From Apus apus (taxonomy: Eukaryota > Chordata > Aves > Apodiformes > Apodidae): a stretch of DNA of 64,000 bases. The number at the start of each line of letters is the position of its first letter. Positions within the stretch are counted from its first letter, which is position 1. The position numbers and the translations under genes are program-made. Below the pieces are notes generated by a model. It worked only from the letters and a program-made list of their open reading frames with translations. It was not told the DNA's origin and searched no databases. The stretch covers positions 5,793,659-5,857,658 of the forward strand of contig NC_067283.1 of NCBI RefSeq assembly GCF_020740795.1, read 5' to 3'. Of this stretch, positions 22,071 to 34,230 are shown piece after piece.

Positions 22071-22506
22071 TTTTTATTTTAATTTCCTCTGTGGTATTCC
22101 CTTAGCTTCTCCTAGCCATCATAGCATCTTTAATTAGTTTTGACTGATGTTCTCTCAGATTTTAAGAAATGGCACATAGTGAATCTGCTTTATATGAGGG
22201 AAATCAGCAGCTCTGTGCCACTGGAACCTGGGAGACTCTATTCCTTCTCACTAAAAAATTATACAAACAAGCAACTATAAAAGAATCAATGTAGTTTAAA
22301 TATTTGTAGTTGGGTAAAATTATTTTTAAACCATTTTCCCAGTTTGTGATCCAGCACAGCTTAGGGGTGGACTTCATCTTGATTGTAAGATGGTGTCTCC
22401 CAGCTCCAGCTGGTCCAATGTCTGCTTCCCATGGTGTGCAAAGTCCATGGAGAAGCACTAATGAACCACATGAACCATTGTCATTGATTTGAGAGTGCAT
22501 GGAACA

Positions 22507-22790
22507 GTCATAGAATCACTTAGGTTGGAAAAAACCTTAAAGATCATAGACTCCCGCTGTTAACCTAGCACACTGTCAAGTCCACCACTAAAACGTGTTC
22601 CTAAATGCCACATCTACACACCTTTTAAATCCCTCCAGGGTTGGTGACTCAACTGCTACCCTGGGCAGTCTGTTCCAATGCTTGACAACCCTTTTATTGA
22701 ATACATTTTTCTTAATGTCCACTCCAAATCTCTCATGGCACAGCTTGAGTCCTGACATCACATTCTCTTGGGAGATTATTTATTTAAACA
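22507..22790 (-). mobile_element. CR1 LINE 3'-end fragment, reverse orientation
   Basis: Begins on the plus strand with 'tcatagaatcacttaggttg' and 'aaagatcatagactc', the reverse of a CR1 tail, and continues through the reverse complement of the ORF2 end ('ctgggcagtctgttccaatg', 'gactcaactgctaccctggg'). It is clearly diverged, hence old. Confidence 0.85.
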
Positions 22791-23931
22791 CATCCCTACC
22801 CAAAGAATCATCATAATTGCCCCTTTGTATTCCAGAAAGAGATATTTGGATTGCAAGAATAGTTTATTGACAGTCAGCTACATCCAAGCCTCAGTGAAGT
22901 CCATCTATCTGGGAAGGCCACCCTGAAGCTGAGTCAGAGCTCCAACAATGTAGGAGATCAGGTGCAACAGATTATTTGGTGCCCTAAGTGAATTGGTGCA
23001 AGGTGACAATTACCCCCTTAGGGTGAATTTTACCTTCTGCAGAAAATCATCTGAATTAACATTATAATATTTTGGGGAAGGCAAGCCCCTTGGCATGTTC
23101 TTTAAGAATTCTCCTTCTCCTCTGAACACACTTAATTTTGGATCCTGCCAATGTCCATGTTAAAATCCTAGTTTCTTGTGATGGCTGCATGGCACACAGT
23201 CTTATTTCCAGATGATTTGCTGTCCCTTTCAGCCATACTGAATGACATTGGATGTGCTTGCCCCATTTTGGACACTAATCTGAGAGCATTGCACTAACAG
23301 CCTGGTCCCTTCAACAGTTACCTCTTCTGTAATCTCTGTAGTGCTTAAAAATGTTCCCCCAAATTATTGCATTTTTTAAGAGGTTATTAATAGAGACAAC
23401 AAAACATTAGTTGAGAGCTCTTCCCTTTGGCAGCTGATGAAAATCAACAGCTCAACAACATGATATTTTTGTTGATTCCTTTGATAGTGATGTAGCACAG
23501 CAAACACTGTAATGAAGGACATGAGAATACCAGAACTGTACCTCTCTATCACGGGCTTCATTTCACCAGCTAAGGCACACACATTTTTCACAGGAAGTAG
23601 ATGCAATGGAAAAGCCTTTTGTACTTGCACTCCAGTCAAAAGAGTTAAAGAGGAAAATAAAATAAAAAAACCACACCACCAAAAACCCTAGGTGGACCTG
23701 ACCAATAAAAAGCTGTTTTCTTCAGCAAAAATAAGGACCTGTAGCTTGAGTTAGACTGAATTTACCCTGAATTATGGGACCATGCTAATAGTTTATTTCA
23801 ATGCTTCTCAGTTCTTGTGCAAATCAATGGTTCTGCATGGCATGAAACTCCTATTGCAGTTGCAAGCTTGGAGTTTTTGCTCCTGTTCATCAGACACCTT
23901 CACAATTCAACAGTGGTGAATTAAAACTGGA

Positions 23932-24060
23932 TCAAGTGCAGAGAAGCAACACCAGAATGGTTAAAAAACCTGTGTAACGAAAAGTGATCCAGGTTTAGTT
24001 TGGTTAGTCTAGAAAATATAACTGAGAGGAAGTATCATAACTCTCAGTGAATAAAGCAGG
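23932..24060 (+). mobile_element. Ancient CR1-like LINE remnant
   Basis: Words such as 'caagtgcagagaagcaacac', 'aatggttaaaaaacctgtgt' and 'tttggttagtctagaaaat' match the degenerate ORF2 C-terminal region (the [13 protein letters not shown] ... LFxLEKR stretch) of old CR1 families. No frame survives. Assignment is by eye. Confidence 0.45.
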
Positions 24061-27000
24061 TGGAAAAATATGAGAGAAGGGAAGAAAAAATAATGTTTAA
24101 AAAAGCAAACCCACATTTTCCTAACTATTCTAGTCAGGAAAAAATTGCCCTAGAAATTAGAAGTAGCTTCTGTTCTTCAGTGGATGGAGTCATGCAACTG
24201 CTTTGCAGCAGGAGCAGAGGAGCCAGCCTGACCAAAAGTTGAATAGTTAGAAATTTCTTCAAGGGATTCTGTGCCATGGCACTTTCAAGGGGATGTGTGA
24301 CCCTGCAAACCCCTTAATTCCTTCTTGAAACTCTGAATTTCAGAAAATTAACACCGGGAACTGCAAGAGGACAGTGAAACTTGTTGAATGCTTCCTCCTA
24401 GTGGCTTTAGATCAAAATGACATATTCAAAGTGCAAAATAAAGTTGGGGTCTCTATGTCAACTATAGCGATTGAAACCTACGCAGGTAAATAATTGCCTT
24501 AAAAAAGAATGTTAGCAGCAAGCACAGAGCTTATAGGGAGTGGGAGAAAAGGTTGTGCTAAAAGAAGGCTACAGCTTAAACGTCAGAAAAATAAGTGAGT
24601 GTGTCCTTGTAAAAGAGGATTAGACCATGAAAAGCAAACAGAAACAGTAATAAATAACTCATTGGCTATATAAGAAAGAGGAAAAAGAAAAGAAGATGTA
24701 GGATTGGCTTAAAATGGGACAGGAATGAGGTTTTGAGATGTTTTAGGGTTAAAGATCATTATCTACATTTATATGATAAAGATCAGAGAAAAAAGTTTTC
24801 AGTGAAGAAGATATTCAATATTGGGTTACATTTTCTTTGGCTAACAAGATATATTTTAATGGAAATGTGAGTAGAGCCACGGGCGAACACAGAAGGGAAT
24901 TAAAGCAATGGAATCAGAGATCAAACCCCTCTTCAAAAATATTGTTAACTGGCACATGAACCTGCAGATCTGTCAGCAAGGATTTTGTGAGCATCTGTCA
25001 AATCTGGAAAGGCTGGGGGAGGGACAAAAGACCCCACAAAAATGCAAGTTAAATGTAATACTTGTACTAGAAAATGAGGTAACAAGCAACTCAAACATCG
25101 GAGACTTTCTGATCTGAATTGAGCGTTTCGCAGGGCTCTGGAACACATTTTGAAGGGGAAACAATGAAAGACTTGCAGGAAAGCAGAAAACTGAAGAAAA
25201 TATGTTTTAAATCTATATATTAAGAAAGAAGAACGTGACAGATCTTACTCAATGATATTCTGAGAAAGCTCTGTCAGAGCTGTGGTTGTATTGGAGGCAA
25301 CAGACACTTTCAAGAGAGCTGTGGTATTTGTAGAGGTGAAACTTCTGTTCCTGCTGGGAAAGACCTTCTGGCAAGAGAGCTCCCACATCAATCAGTTGCA
25401 TTTAGCATTATTTTATCCATAACCTGAGCACAGAAATGGCAGCAGTGAGTTAAAGTCAGGAGTCAGGAGCATGCGGGAGGAGCAGGAAATCCTGCTGAGT
25501 GACCACAGACACTGGGGAGAGAACAAAATGCAGCAGGGCAGAGCATAAAGTCCTCTACTGGGACCAAATGGGAACAACTGCTACAGCAGAACGCTGCAAA
25601 AAGCTGGATAAGTTAGTGAAGCAGAAAGGTTGTGATGCAGAGTGTGAGGCAATCATGAAGGGGAGAAACGCTTTGGAGATCTCTCAGCTGAGGAGCAGCC
25701 CGTGGAGAGCAGGGTGTGTGAAGGCACAGGTCACCCTGCATCTGCACCCCTGGATGCCTTGGTAAATGATGCTCAAGAAAGATTCATACAAACCAAACAA
25801 GAATTAAAGGGACTCTGCAACAGACAGAGGATTAGAAGCATTTTAGTAAGAAGCCTGGAAGGGTAGCTTGCTTAATCCCATAGAATGAAAGCTGAGAAGA
25901 GAGATGTGACTGTTCCTGAGGGGGGAATAAATGTCAGTAAGGGTTAAACCAGATGATGGAGCAATACTTATTTTGAACACACCAACCACCCTTCCTCCCA
26001 AGTGTATAGGAGGGCTGCAGTTTCCCTGTGGTTAGTTTTCCCTCTGGAAACTTCCCATGATCCCAGGAATATGGGCCAGGTCTCCAGCATAGAGGAAAGC
26101 TGGAAAATGCACCTAGAAAATTAGTCATCCTTTGATCTCAGAGTACAAACTGCTTCAGGACAGCAAGATCCAATCACCCAAAAATGTGTTTAGCTCTCCC
26201 ATGCAGTTAATGGAGATGGTTTCTAACTGAGACCTTTGATATGTCAGAACAGCAACACCACAAGCACGAAGTAACTTTTGCAGAGAGTACATGGCATAGC
26301 CAAGCTGGCTGGCATGCTCACAGGTTGTGTGCAGGACAAATGTTAATATAACTGCAGGCAAATAGTTGTAGAAGCTTGTTGGACAAGTACTGAACTAAGG
26401 TTTGTGCAAGCTGGTATGAAAAGCAGATCCAGGGCGTGTCTGCTTGTGGATAATAGGAGCACAAACCCACTGAGGGACCTTTGTGCAGGTTGCTGTGCTA
26501 TAACTCTGTCATGTCACGACTGAAAGGAGCTGGAAACACAGGGTATGACACTGCCAAATATTTTGCAGTTGAGCATTCGACTGCATTTGACTGTATAAGT
26601 TGTCCAGCTGAGGTTACAGCCCTTGAGCTCAAGAAATCACAGATGTTTGCTCCTGGTAATTTGTTTCACAGTTTATTAGCCTTACACTTAAAATCACAAG
26701 CCTACCTTTTCATTTAAATTATCTTGACTTCAGCTCCAAGCTACTGGTTCTTGATATATCTTTAATGCTACTTAAATTCTTTAGTAGCTGCTGTTTTCAT
26801 TCAATGAAGATATTTATTGACTGTCACCTCTTTATTTATTATTTTACTGTGAATAGAATCACCTCTTGAAGCCTCTCACACAAGCATTTTTCTCATCAAT
26901 CAAGTAATCTTTTGGCTCTTTTCAGTGTCTTCCTATATCTGATCTACAAATGCCAGACCAGCTGCCTGTCATGACCATTAAAACCCTGATAGTATGCAGC

Positions 27001-27290
27001 CAATTTTCCTGCTCCTGGGAGCTGAAGAGCAGGAATCAACTGTGAGGAGCTTTGTTGGATGTGGAAGGGAAAGGGTTAACCCATTCAGCCATCAGGAACC
27101 AGCTGCAATATATAAAAGGTCAGGGTAAAGGGTGATTGCTTAGGGTAGGGGTGAGTAAGTTGGAGAAGAGAGTCTTGGCTCTTTTAAGGTGAGGAAGAGC
27201 TGGGTGTTGTTTTGGGAGGAGAAGTGATCTGAGTGCTAACAGCTGGAGGAAGATATGGATGAGTTTAAAGGGACTGGATGACTTTGGGTA

Positions 27291-27298
27291 AGGTGTGA
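27291..27298 (+). promoter_or_regulatory. T-box consensus octamer AGGTGTGA
   Basis: Exact T-box octamer in the intergenic region. Others occur at 13360 (reverse), 37590 (reverse) and 62903. About two are expected by chance in 64 kb on both strands, so functional support is weak. Confidence 0.2.
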
Positions 27299-30200
27299 GC
27301 TTCTGTGGGTGGGAAGATCTCAAAGAGGTGACCTGTGGTAAGTAAGCATGGATTTGGTGGTTTTTTTTCCTGCTTCCTAACTCCCTGGTGGGAGATGACC
27401 CTGTGCCATGAGGGGGGCCAGGCTGAACCTTAGCTGCTGTGGAAGATAAGATTCTAGCAGTGTGCTGAGGAGAAGCAGTTGGGCTTGCTTACTACTCTGG
27501 TTGTGGATTTAGCCTAGGTTAACTTAACCTACAGGGAGTAATCCAAATTATGTATGTTTCCACATATCTAAAAGAAGAAAGTTCAACCAGGGTCAGCATA
27601 AGATTAATAATGTACTTAGAAATGTTTGGTGTACTTCATATTTTCTCCCTTCAAAGCAACATGGAATTTTGAAAGGAAATGTCTTTCCTGGCATTGGGAG
27701 CACTTGTTTAGTGAAGTTTTAGATCATCCTGCTTGGTGATCTTCAAACATTCTCACCTGATTTCTACTCTACCCACCCAAATATAGGGAAGATCTCAAAT
27801 AGATCTGTTTTCTTTTTCTGGTTTGGCAATTCTCAGTGACTAAAACTGGTGTTGGCTGAGGGTGTCCCTGAGGCAATGAGGCCCAGAGTTCCTATCTCAA
27901 TAACATGCATGATATAGTTCTCATCTTGGGCTCATAGGTTTTGCAAGGTCTTCTACCTCAATGAGGTTCAAGTCATATTTTCAAGTTTCTCCTCACTGTG
28001 TGAATTGCAGCTTTTTTTCTGAAATGAGAACTGGTTGAACACTGCATCATGGGGTTCAACACAGGAGCCACTATGGGTATCTCAAAATGGCAGAGGAGAC
28101 AAGTGACCTTCTCAGAGAGAAGGATTCAAGAAAAGATGCTAAAATGTGTGATGCAATGAGAGCATTTCCATTGATACTCAACTGTAGGGCAACCTCACCA
28201 GCTTGTTCACCCCAGTGCTCCTACTGTGAGGTCAGCAAAGCACAGCAGGATGGGGGAAGCTCTAACCCCTGTGTATGCTGTAAGCCATTAACAGCTTTTA
28301 TGTTTCACTGGATCAGGTATCTTATATTTCACACTGTGCTTGTTGGCACTGATTGCAGGATCAAAATGTTTAATAACAAGTGGAGGATGCCAAAAGTCTC
28401 CTTTTCACACAGCTGTGTTTGCCACATAGTGACTGCTATGACCCTCCTAAAAAAACCAAAACAACAAAAAACCCCACAACAAGCCACATAGCTCCCTCCT
28501 GAGCTAAAGATGTCTACACAGGTAAAACCAAATCCTATGAAAAAACCCTGTGCAGGACAGGATGTGCCTGTGATACAAATTGGGAAGATAACTGAGACTT
28601 CAATAGCCACCAGAAAAACCCTATTTTAGGCCCTGTTGTAAAATGCAGCACCAAGCATTGCTGCCACCACTGATGGTGAGCAGCAGGTAGCTGGTGGGGG
28701 TGAGGATGTCCCTCTTTCCTCATACTGCTTCCCCCACCACCTTTAACAACACTGTATTCCACTGTTGGGTTTCTAAAAAGGTAAATCTGTAAGTGTATTT
28801 GCCAGATCCTCTAGGCAGGGAGCAGGACACCTGATGTTAATCTAAACATGTAGGTTGCTCCACATCTGCTGATGGGATGGGAAGGACACTGCAAATAGCC
28901 CCATCTGGGGGCTCAGCACCATCCCCCTCTGCATCACATGTAGCAGGTGCAAAATACAACTTCAATTTATCCCACCTCATTTATCTATGGACAAAGATCT
29001 TACTGAAATGAATACTTTCTTTCCAGAATTATTTTTTGCCCTCTGTTCTTCCTCGAAGTTCTCTGAGACTTATTTTCGAGCGAGTTTTTTCAGGGAAAAG
29101 GCAGCTGGTGAATGTTCAGGTTAATATGGCTATTAGTTCCCTCTTGCATTGAGAATGCAGCACAGTAGCAAGAAAAATTGTAGTGACACCCACCAACACC
29201 CAGAACTTCAGCTGTTAATTATTTTTTTTAATTTGTCTGGGAAGCTTTTACCCACTCTTCATTTCCTCAAGCAATTCCTGAGTTAGGCCCTCAGCTGGTA
29301 TAACTTGATTGGTGGTGTTGAGCCCATTCAGACCAGCTGAAGGCCTCATCTGCTAAAATCATCATGAATTAAAACAAAGTTACTTGAGTTTTGGGTTTTT
29401 CAGTTGTCTTTTGGTTTTTTTGTCTTGGCTTTTCCAGCAGACATGAAACAAACAGAAAATGCACCAACCTTGTAGTTGTAAGGGACCAAGCTCTGATGGT
29501 TTTACTGGAAAGTCACAATGTTGGGAGAAAGTCTTGAGCTCTTCAGTGACCTCAAATTTGCTTAGTCTAGGGGGTGCCCTCCTTGGCTTCAGTCTCAGAG
29601 ATTCTTGTGCTACATTATAGCCCTAAAGCAGTCACAGGTTCTGTAGTAAATGAGATAACAGGGCTGAGATGGATTTCTCTGAGAAATACAGCACAAGTAT
29701 GTTTGGTGGAGCCAGGCATTCAAAGCATGTGGAAATTGGGAGTTCTTCAAAAAAACAAACAAGCAGGATGAAGTCAGTGCTTTCATTTGTTTGAAATGAT
29801 AGTTTTTTCCCAGGCTGGGTTTCATTGCTCTGTTTGTGTGAGATGTTAAACTTGGGGTGTGAAGTGAGAGTGCAGAGTGGTGGGATGTTCTTGAGGAGGG
29901 ACTGACATGACTGAGTTACAGATGTCAACATGCTGTACAAAAATAGTAAAATGGTGACCCCATGTGCAAAAAAAAAATGGGTAAACTGTCATTCAAATCA
30001 GAAGTGGGTACCTGCCTTTTACATATATTTACACTTCAACTTGTCCTTTACTTCAAACCATCATTTTAAAACAGATTTTGTGTTGGTTTTTTCTTCTCCT
30101 TTGATATGAACATGAGTATAGAAAAAACAAGTGAAAACTGGTTAGGAAAAGGAAAATATGAAAAGAGCCAGGTGGTGGGAGGTGCTTCTCAGCATCCATC

Positions 30201-33200
30201 CTTTCTGTTGGATACCCAGAAAAAGGCCACTTCTAAGCCCATCCAACTCTTCTGGAGATCAAAGGCAATTGTTAGGTTTTTGTGTTATTTTCCATGGGGG
30301 GTGGTGTGTGCATTGAAAAGAGCAATCCCCTTCAAAATACCTGGCAGAAGCCCCAGTCCTGTCCCATTTAAAGTCACCCCGAAATCAATGCTTGAAAATG
30401 GATGAAAGAGTAGATGAAATAATAAAAAAAACCCCCAATCCTCTCTCACAGAGCACTCAAATGCTGAAGAGGAAAAAAAAAAAATAATAATTGGGCTTTG
30501 CTTGATGCTGAGGAGAGTATTCAATATCCAGCAAGGGCCTGACCCTGCACTCAGAGAGGGTCAGTTTGCAAAGCAAAATGCAGTTGTTCAGTGTGTGCAT
30601 TGATGTGCTTTAATGCTGGATTTCCAGTCAAGAGCAGTATGGTTCTTAAAGGCTCCATTTGTCAGAAGTAGGATAGTGCATTAAGGGTGAAGTCTGAAAA
30701 GCTGAGAGACTTGAGCAATTACAGGTTTGGTTAAAGTCTTCTCCAAAGAGGCAAACCAAAAGGAATCCAAGTATTCCTTGATTTTTAACAGGACAAATTT
30801 TCAGATGCTCAGAGGGAGCCAATGACTTTATTGTACCTTATCCCAGTAGGTCACCAGGCCTGTTGCATTAACAACCAGTTCCTGTTGTCCTCCTGCTGCC
30901 TTTTCTTGCTGCAAGTGTCATGCTGGTTTATTACATTAGGGTTACAGGTGATTTATTCTGGAGGATCTTCCTGTAGAGGTTCTAACTTTATCTCGCATCT
31001 AGTTTTGACCAGAAATGGCTTGTTGGGGAAAGGAAGAGGAAGGGGAAATCTGTGGTGGAACCTGGTGGAAGTTTCAAGTTGGAAGTGACAGTAAGGAGGT
31101 GAGGGGTGAAGTGTTTGCAGACTGTACTTGCAACCAGGCAGACAAGGGAGAGGAGAAAGTCCAAAGAGATGTGTGAGGGCTGGTGCTTGACTGTTCACTC
31201 AGCCAAGAGACAGCCCGTGCATACATCTGGTAATTATTTCTTGTTTTGTGTGATGTTGACTCAAAGGTGAAGGGTGGGGATTTGCACGTGAAAAGTGTCT
31301 CCTGATATCTGGTCTTGTTGGTACCTTTTGTATTCCCCAAGTAGGGAACTGGTCAGCCCAACACAACCACCAGTCTGTGAGTACATTTTTGTTATCGAAT
31401 GCTTTTCTATTTATAACCTTCCACCCAGGGTTTTGCTGATCATCCGTCCTCCTTATGCCTTCATCCCACCAGGGATTCACATGAGCAATTCCTGAAGGCA
31501 ACAGATCTTGGACAAGTTGCCCACGTACATGTGGTATCAGAGTGAGAATTTTAAGCTGAAAGAGCTAGAGGGTAGGACACATACCCACCTGGAGCTCCTT
31601 AAGCTGCTCAGCTTGAAGATGCTGACCAGTTCTAATGACAGTTACTGAATTCAGTCATGCCTTCCTCTTTTCTGAGAGAAAGACTCTTGTCACATCTCTG
31701 GTGATGCAGTAGACTTGGATTGGAAATGGATGGAGAAGCAGGTATGCTAGGAAAACAGGACCAGCTAGAAGTCATCTGGGGGACTGGAGAACTTCACCAG
31801 CAAACTAACACGGGCTGTCAAGCCCTGCAGCCTTACAACCCCTGAGTTTGCAACTTGGTACGTATGAGGATGAAAACATCAGTGAGGAGCACTAGGGAAA
31901 GGGCACTGAAGGGTGCAGATGATGTAACAACCTCTCAGGAAACCCCACAAGAAAAGGAATAGGGGGGTAACAGTTTAATTTTCCTCAAATTTGTCAAGCT
32001 TTTATCAGAAATTCTGAGTCACTCAACCACGTGTGACAACAGTTTGCCCAAGATCTGGCTTATGTGAGCATCAGTAGGCCTAGAGCAGTCATGAGGAAGC
32101 CCACAATATTATTTCTGTGCTGAAAGACATTGTGGTCTTGATTGCTTAACTATGCTGGGTCTTTCTACTCCAAGCACCAATAGACATTACAATTAATTAG
32201 AAGACCCAATTAGAAGAAAAAAAAGGAAATAGCTCATGATTCATGTAAAAAGATTAAGTAAATGTACTGGAAGGAAGCTTGATTTTAATTAGTGTTAAAA
32301 TGAGGGGAGACAGGGCATGGTGGACTGCAATGAAAGAACGAAGAAAGATTGGGATACTAAATGCAAAAAATGACTTTATCACTTTGAGTTTCCCTACAGT
32401 CCTGGTGGGGGTCTTCTCATTAGCTGTGTCTCCACAGTGCAACCAAAGGCATGTTTCTAACTGCAGGCTTACAGGTAGTGTTTGACCAAGAGCAACCAAC
32501 CAATTTCTCTGACTCTATAAGAGTTTTTTTTGGGTTTTAAAATTGTCTTTAACAGAGTGAAATGCAAAGGACAAGCCAGAATCAATTTCAGGCTGGAAGC
32601 AGCAATGATCTCACCTTGAAGAACCTCTGTACAATGCACAATAGTGGCTCGGGAGGCAGAAGTAAGGCAAGGATTTGCTCAAAGTGCCTGTGCAAGGAAA
32701 GGACACAGGAAATGTCATTTTTATACCATGTATGGTTGATCTTGCAACATATATAAGGCAGCAGTATTTCTAGATGCTTTAGAATCTATGTAGAAATATT
32801 TATAGAACTTTTCTTTGGTCTGCTTTGAAGCCCTTTCCCTAAAGAGATCATAGCCAAAACTCCCATGCAGTTTGGCAAAGTTTAGATTTCAGGCTTCAAA
32901 ACATCTCCCCAGGGCATCCAAAGTCCAGTTGTGCCTAGGAGCTCTCTTGATTTTCTCCGTGGACTAAGCCTTGCTGTTTCTCAAAGCCACTGGAGATGGC
33001 AATGTCCTCTGCTAGAGAGACTGCAGGGGTAAAGCCACTTTGCTCTCATGAGTTGGTGCTTCTGACCTAAAAAGGAGCAAAAATATCAATATTTCTCCAT
33101 CTTGGCAGGGACTCAGTGTGTGACTGCTCCCTTGAAGGAGGGTTTACCTGGGCATGGGGGAGTTCAGGTAACTTTTCGGAGGCAGTTCACAAAAGAAAGT

Positions 33201-33524
33201 TCTGGTGAGATAAATCTTCTGGGTGTCAGAAGGTCATCCATCCTGTGGTTTATTATGATTCAGAGAACATGGGAGGAACAAAAAGCTTTGCTGAAAAACC
33301 AGTCTCTGCCGTTCTGGCACTGCTAATCACTAAACCCCATGTAAAGGCTCTCCCCACTTAGCAAAGCTGTGTTTCTTTGCCCTCTAATCACCAAATATTT
33401 GTGCTGTCCACAGACAGCAAGACCACAGTAATGGGACATAATTCAGCCCAGCACAGCATAACCTTCATCCCCTTTCTAAATTAAAATGCAGCTACATTCT
33501 GGTGTGACATAAGTGGACTAATAT

Positions 33525-33548
33525 GGGGGGGGAGAGGGGAGGGGGGAG
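33525..33548 (+). repeat. G-rich run with quadruplex potential
   Basis: An eight-G run, then AGA, a four-G run, A and a six-G run in about 24 bases, enough guanine runs to form an intramolecular quadruplex. It is isolated in unique sequence. Confidence 0.55.
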
Positions 33549-33996
33549 CCGTTTCAGGGAGGTGAAATAAATTTTACTTTAATGATGTGAGCTGTTATGT
33601 GTCTATAAGAGCACCAAATGCTTTCTTCACACTTGAACGTGTTCATTGACAGAGGCACTGCCTGCCTGGAAATTTTTTTCTTTCCCCCATTAAATTAGAT
33701 TAGTTCACTTCAGGATTATATCTGTGAGTCTGATTGAACAAATGTAGCAATTTAACCAGGCATTACAGAATTTCCCCATGGATGCTTGATGAGAGATGCT
33801 CCATGAGGATCATACACTTAATTAAAAGAAAAAAGCTGAGGACTGATACAGATGTATCCTGGCACAGCAGCTGGGTTTATGTCAGGGTCTGTCTGCTTAT
33901 CAAAGCTGAAGTGGAGATTGAGAAGAATGGAGCTCTTATTGCAGAGGGAGGAACAAGCCCAGATCCCAGACAATGACATAAAATGAAGCTTTAGCA

Positions 33997-34230
33997 CCAT
34001 AGAATCATAGAAGGGTTGGAAGGAACCTTTAAAGGTCATCTAGTCCAACCTGACCTTGAACATTTCCAAGGATAGGGCTTCTACCACCTCTCTGGGCAAC
34101 CTGTACAAGTGTTTCACCACCCTCATTGTAAGCAATTTCTTTACTGTATCTAGTCTGAATCTCCTCTCTTTTAGTTCAAAGCTTTTACCCCTTCTCCTAT
34201 CACTGCAGGCCATGCTAAAAAAGTTTGTCC
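33997..34230 (-). mobile_element. CR1 LINE 3'-end fragment, reverse orientation
   Basis: Starts with 'catagaatcatagaagggtt' followed by 'ggtcatctagtccaacctga', the classic reverse-complement CR1 tail, and continues into the ORF2 end ('cctctctgggcaacctgtac', 'accaccctcattgtaagcaa'). The best-preserved of the intergenic fragments. Confidence 0.9.
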
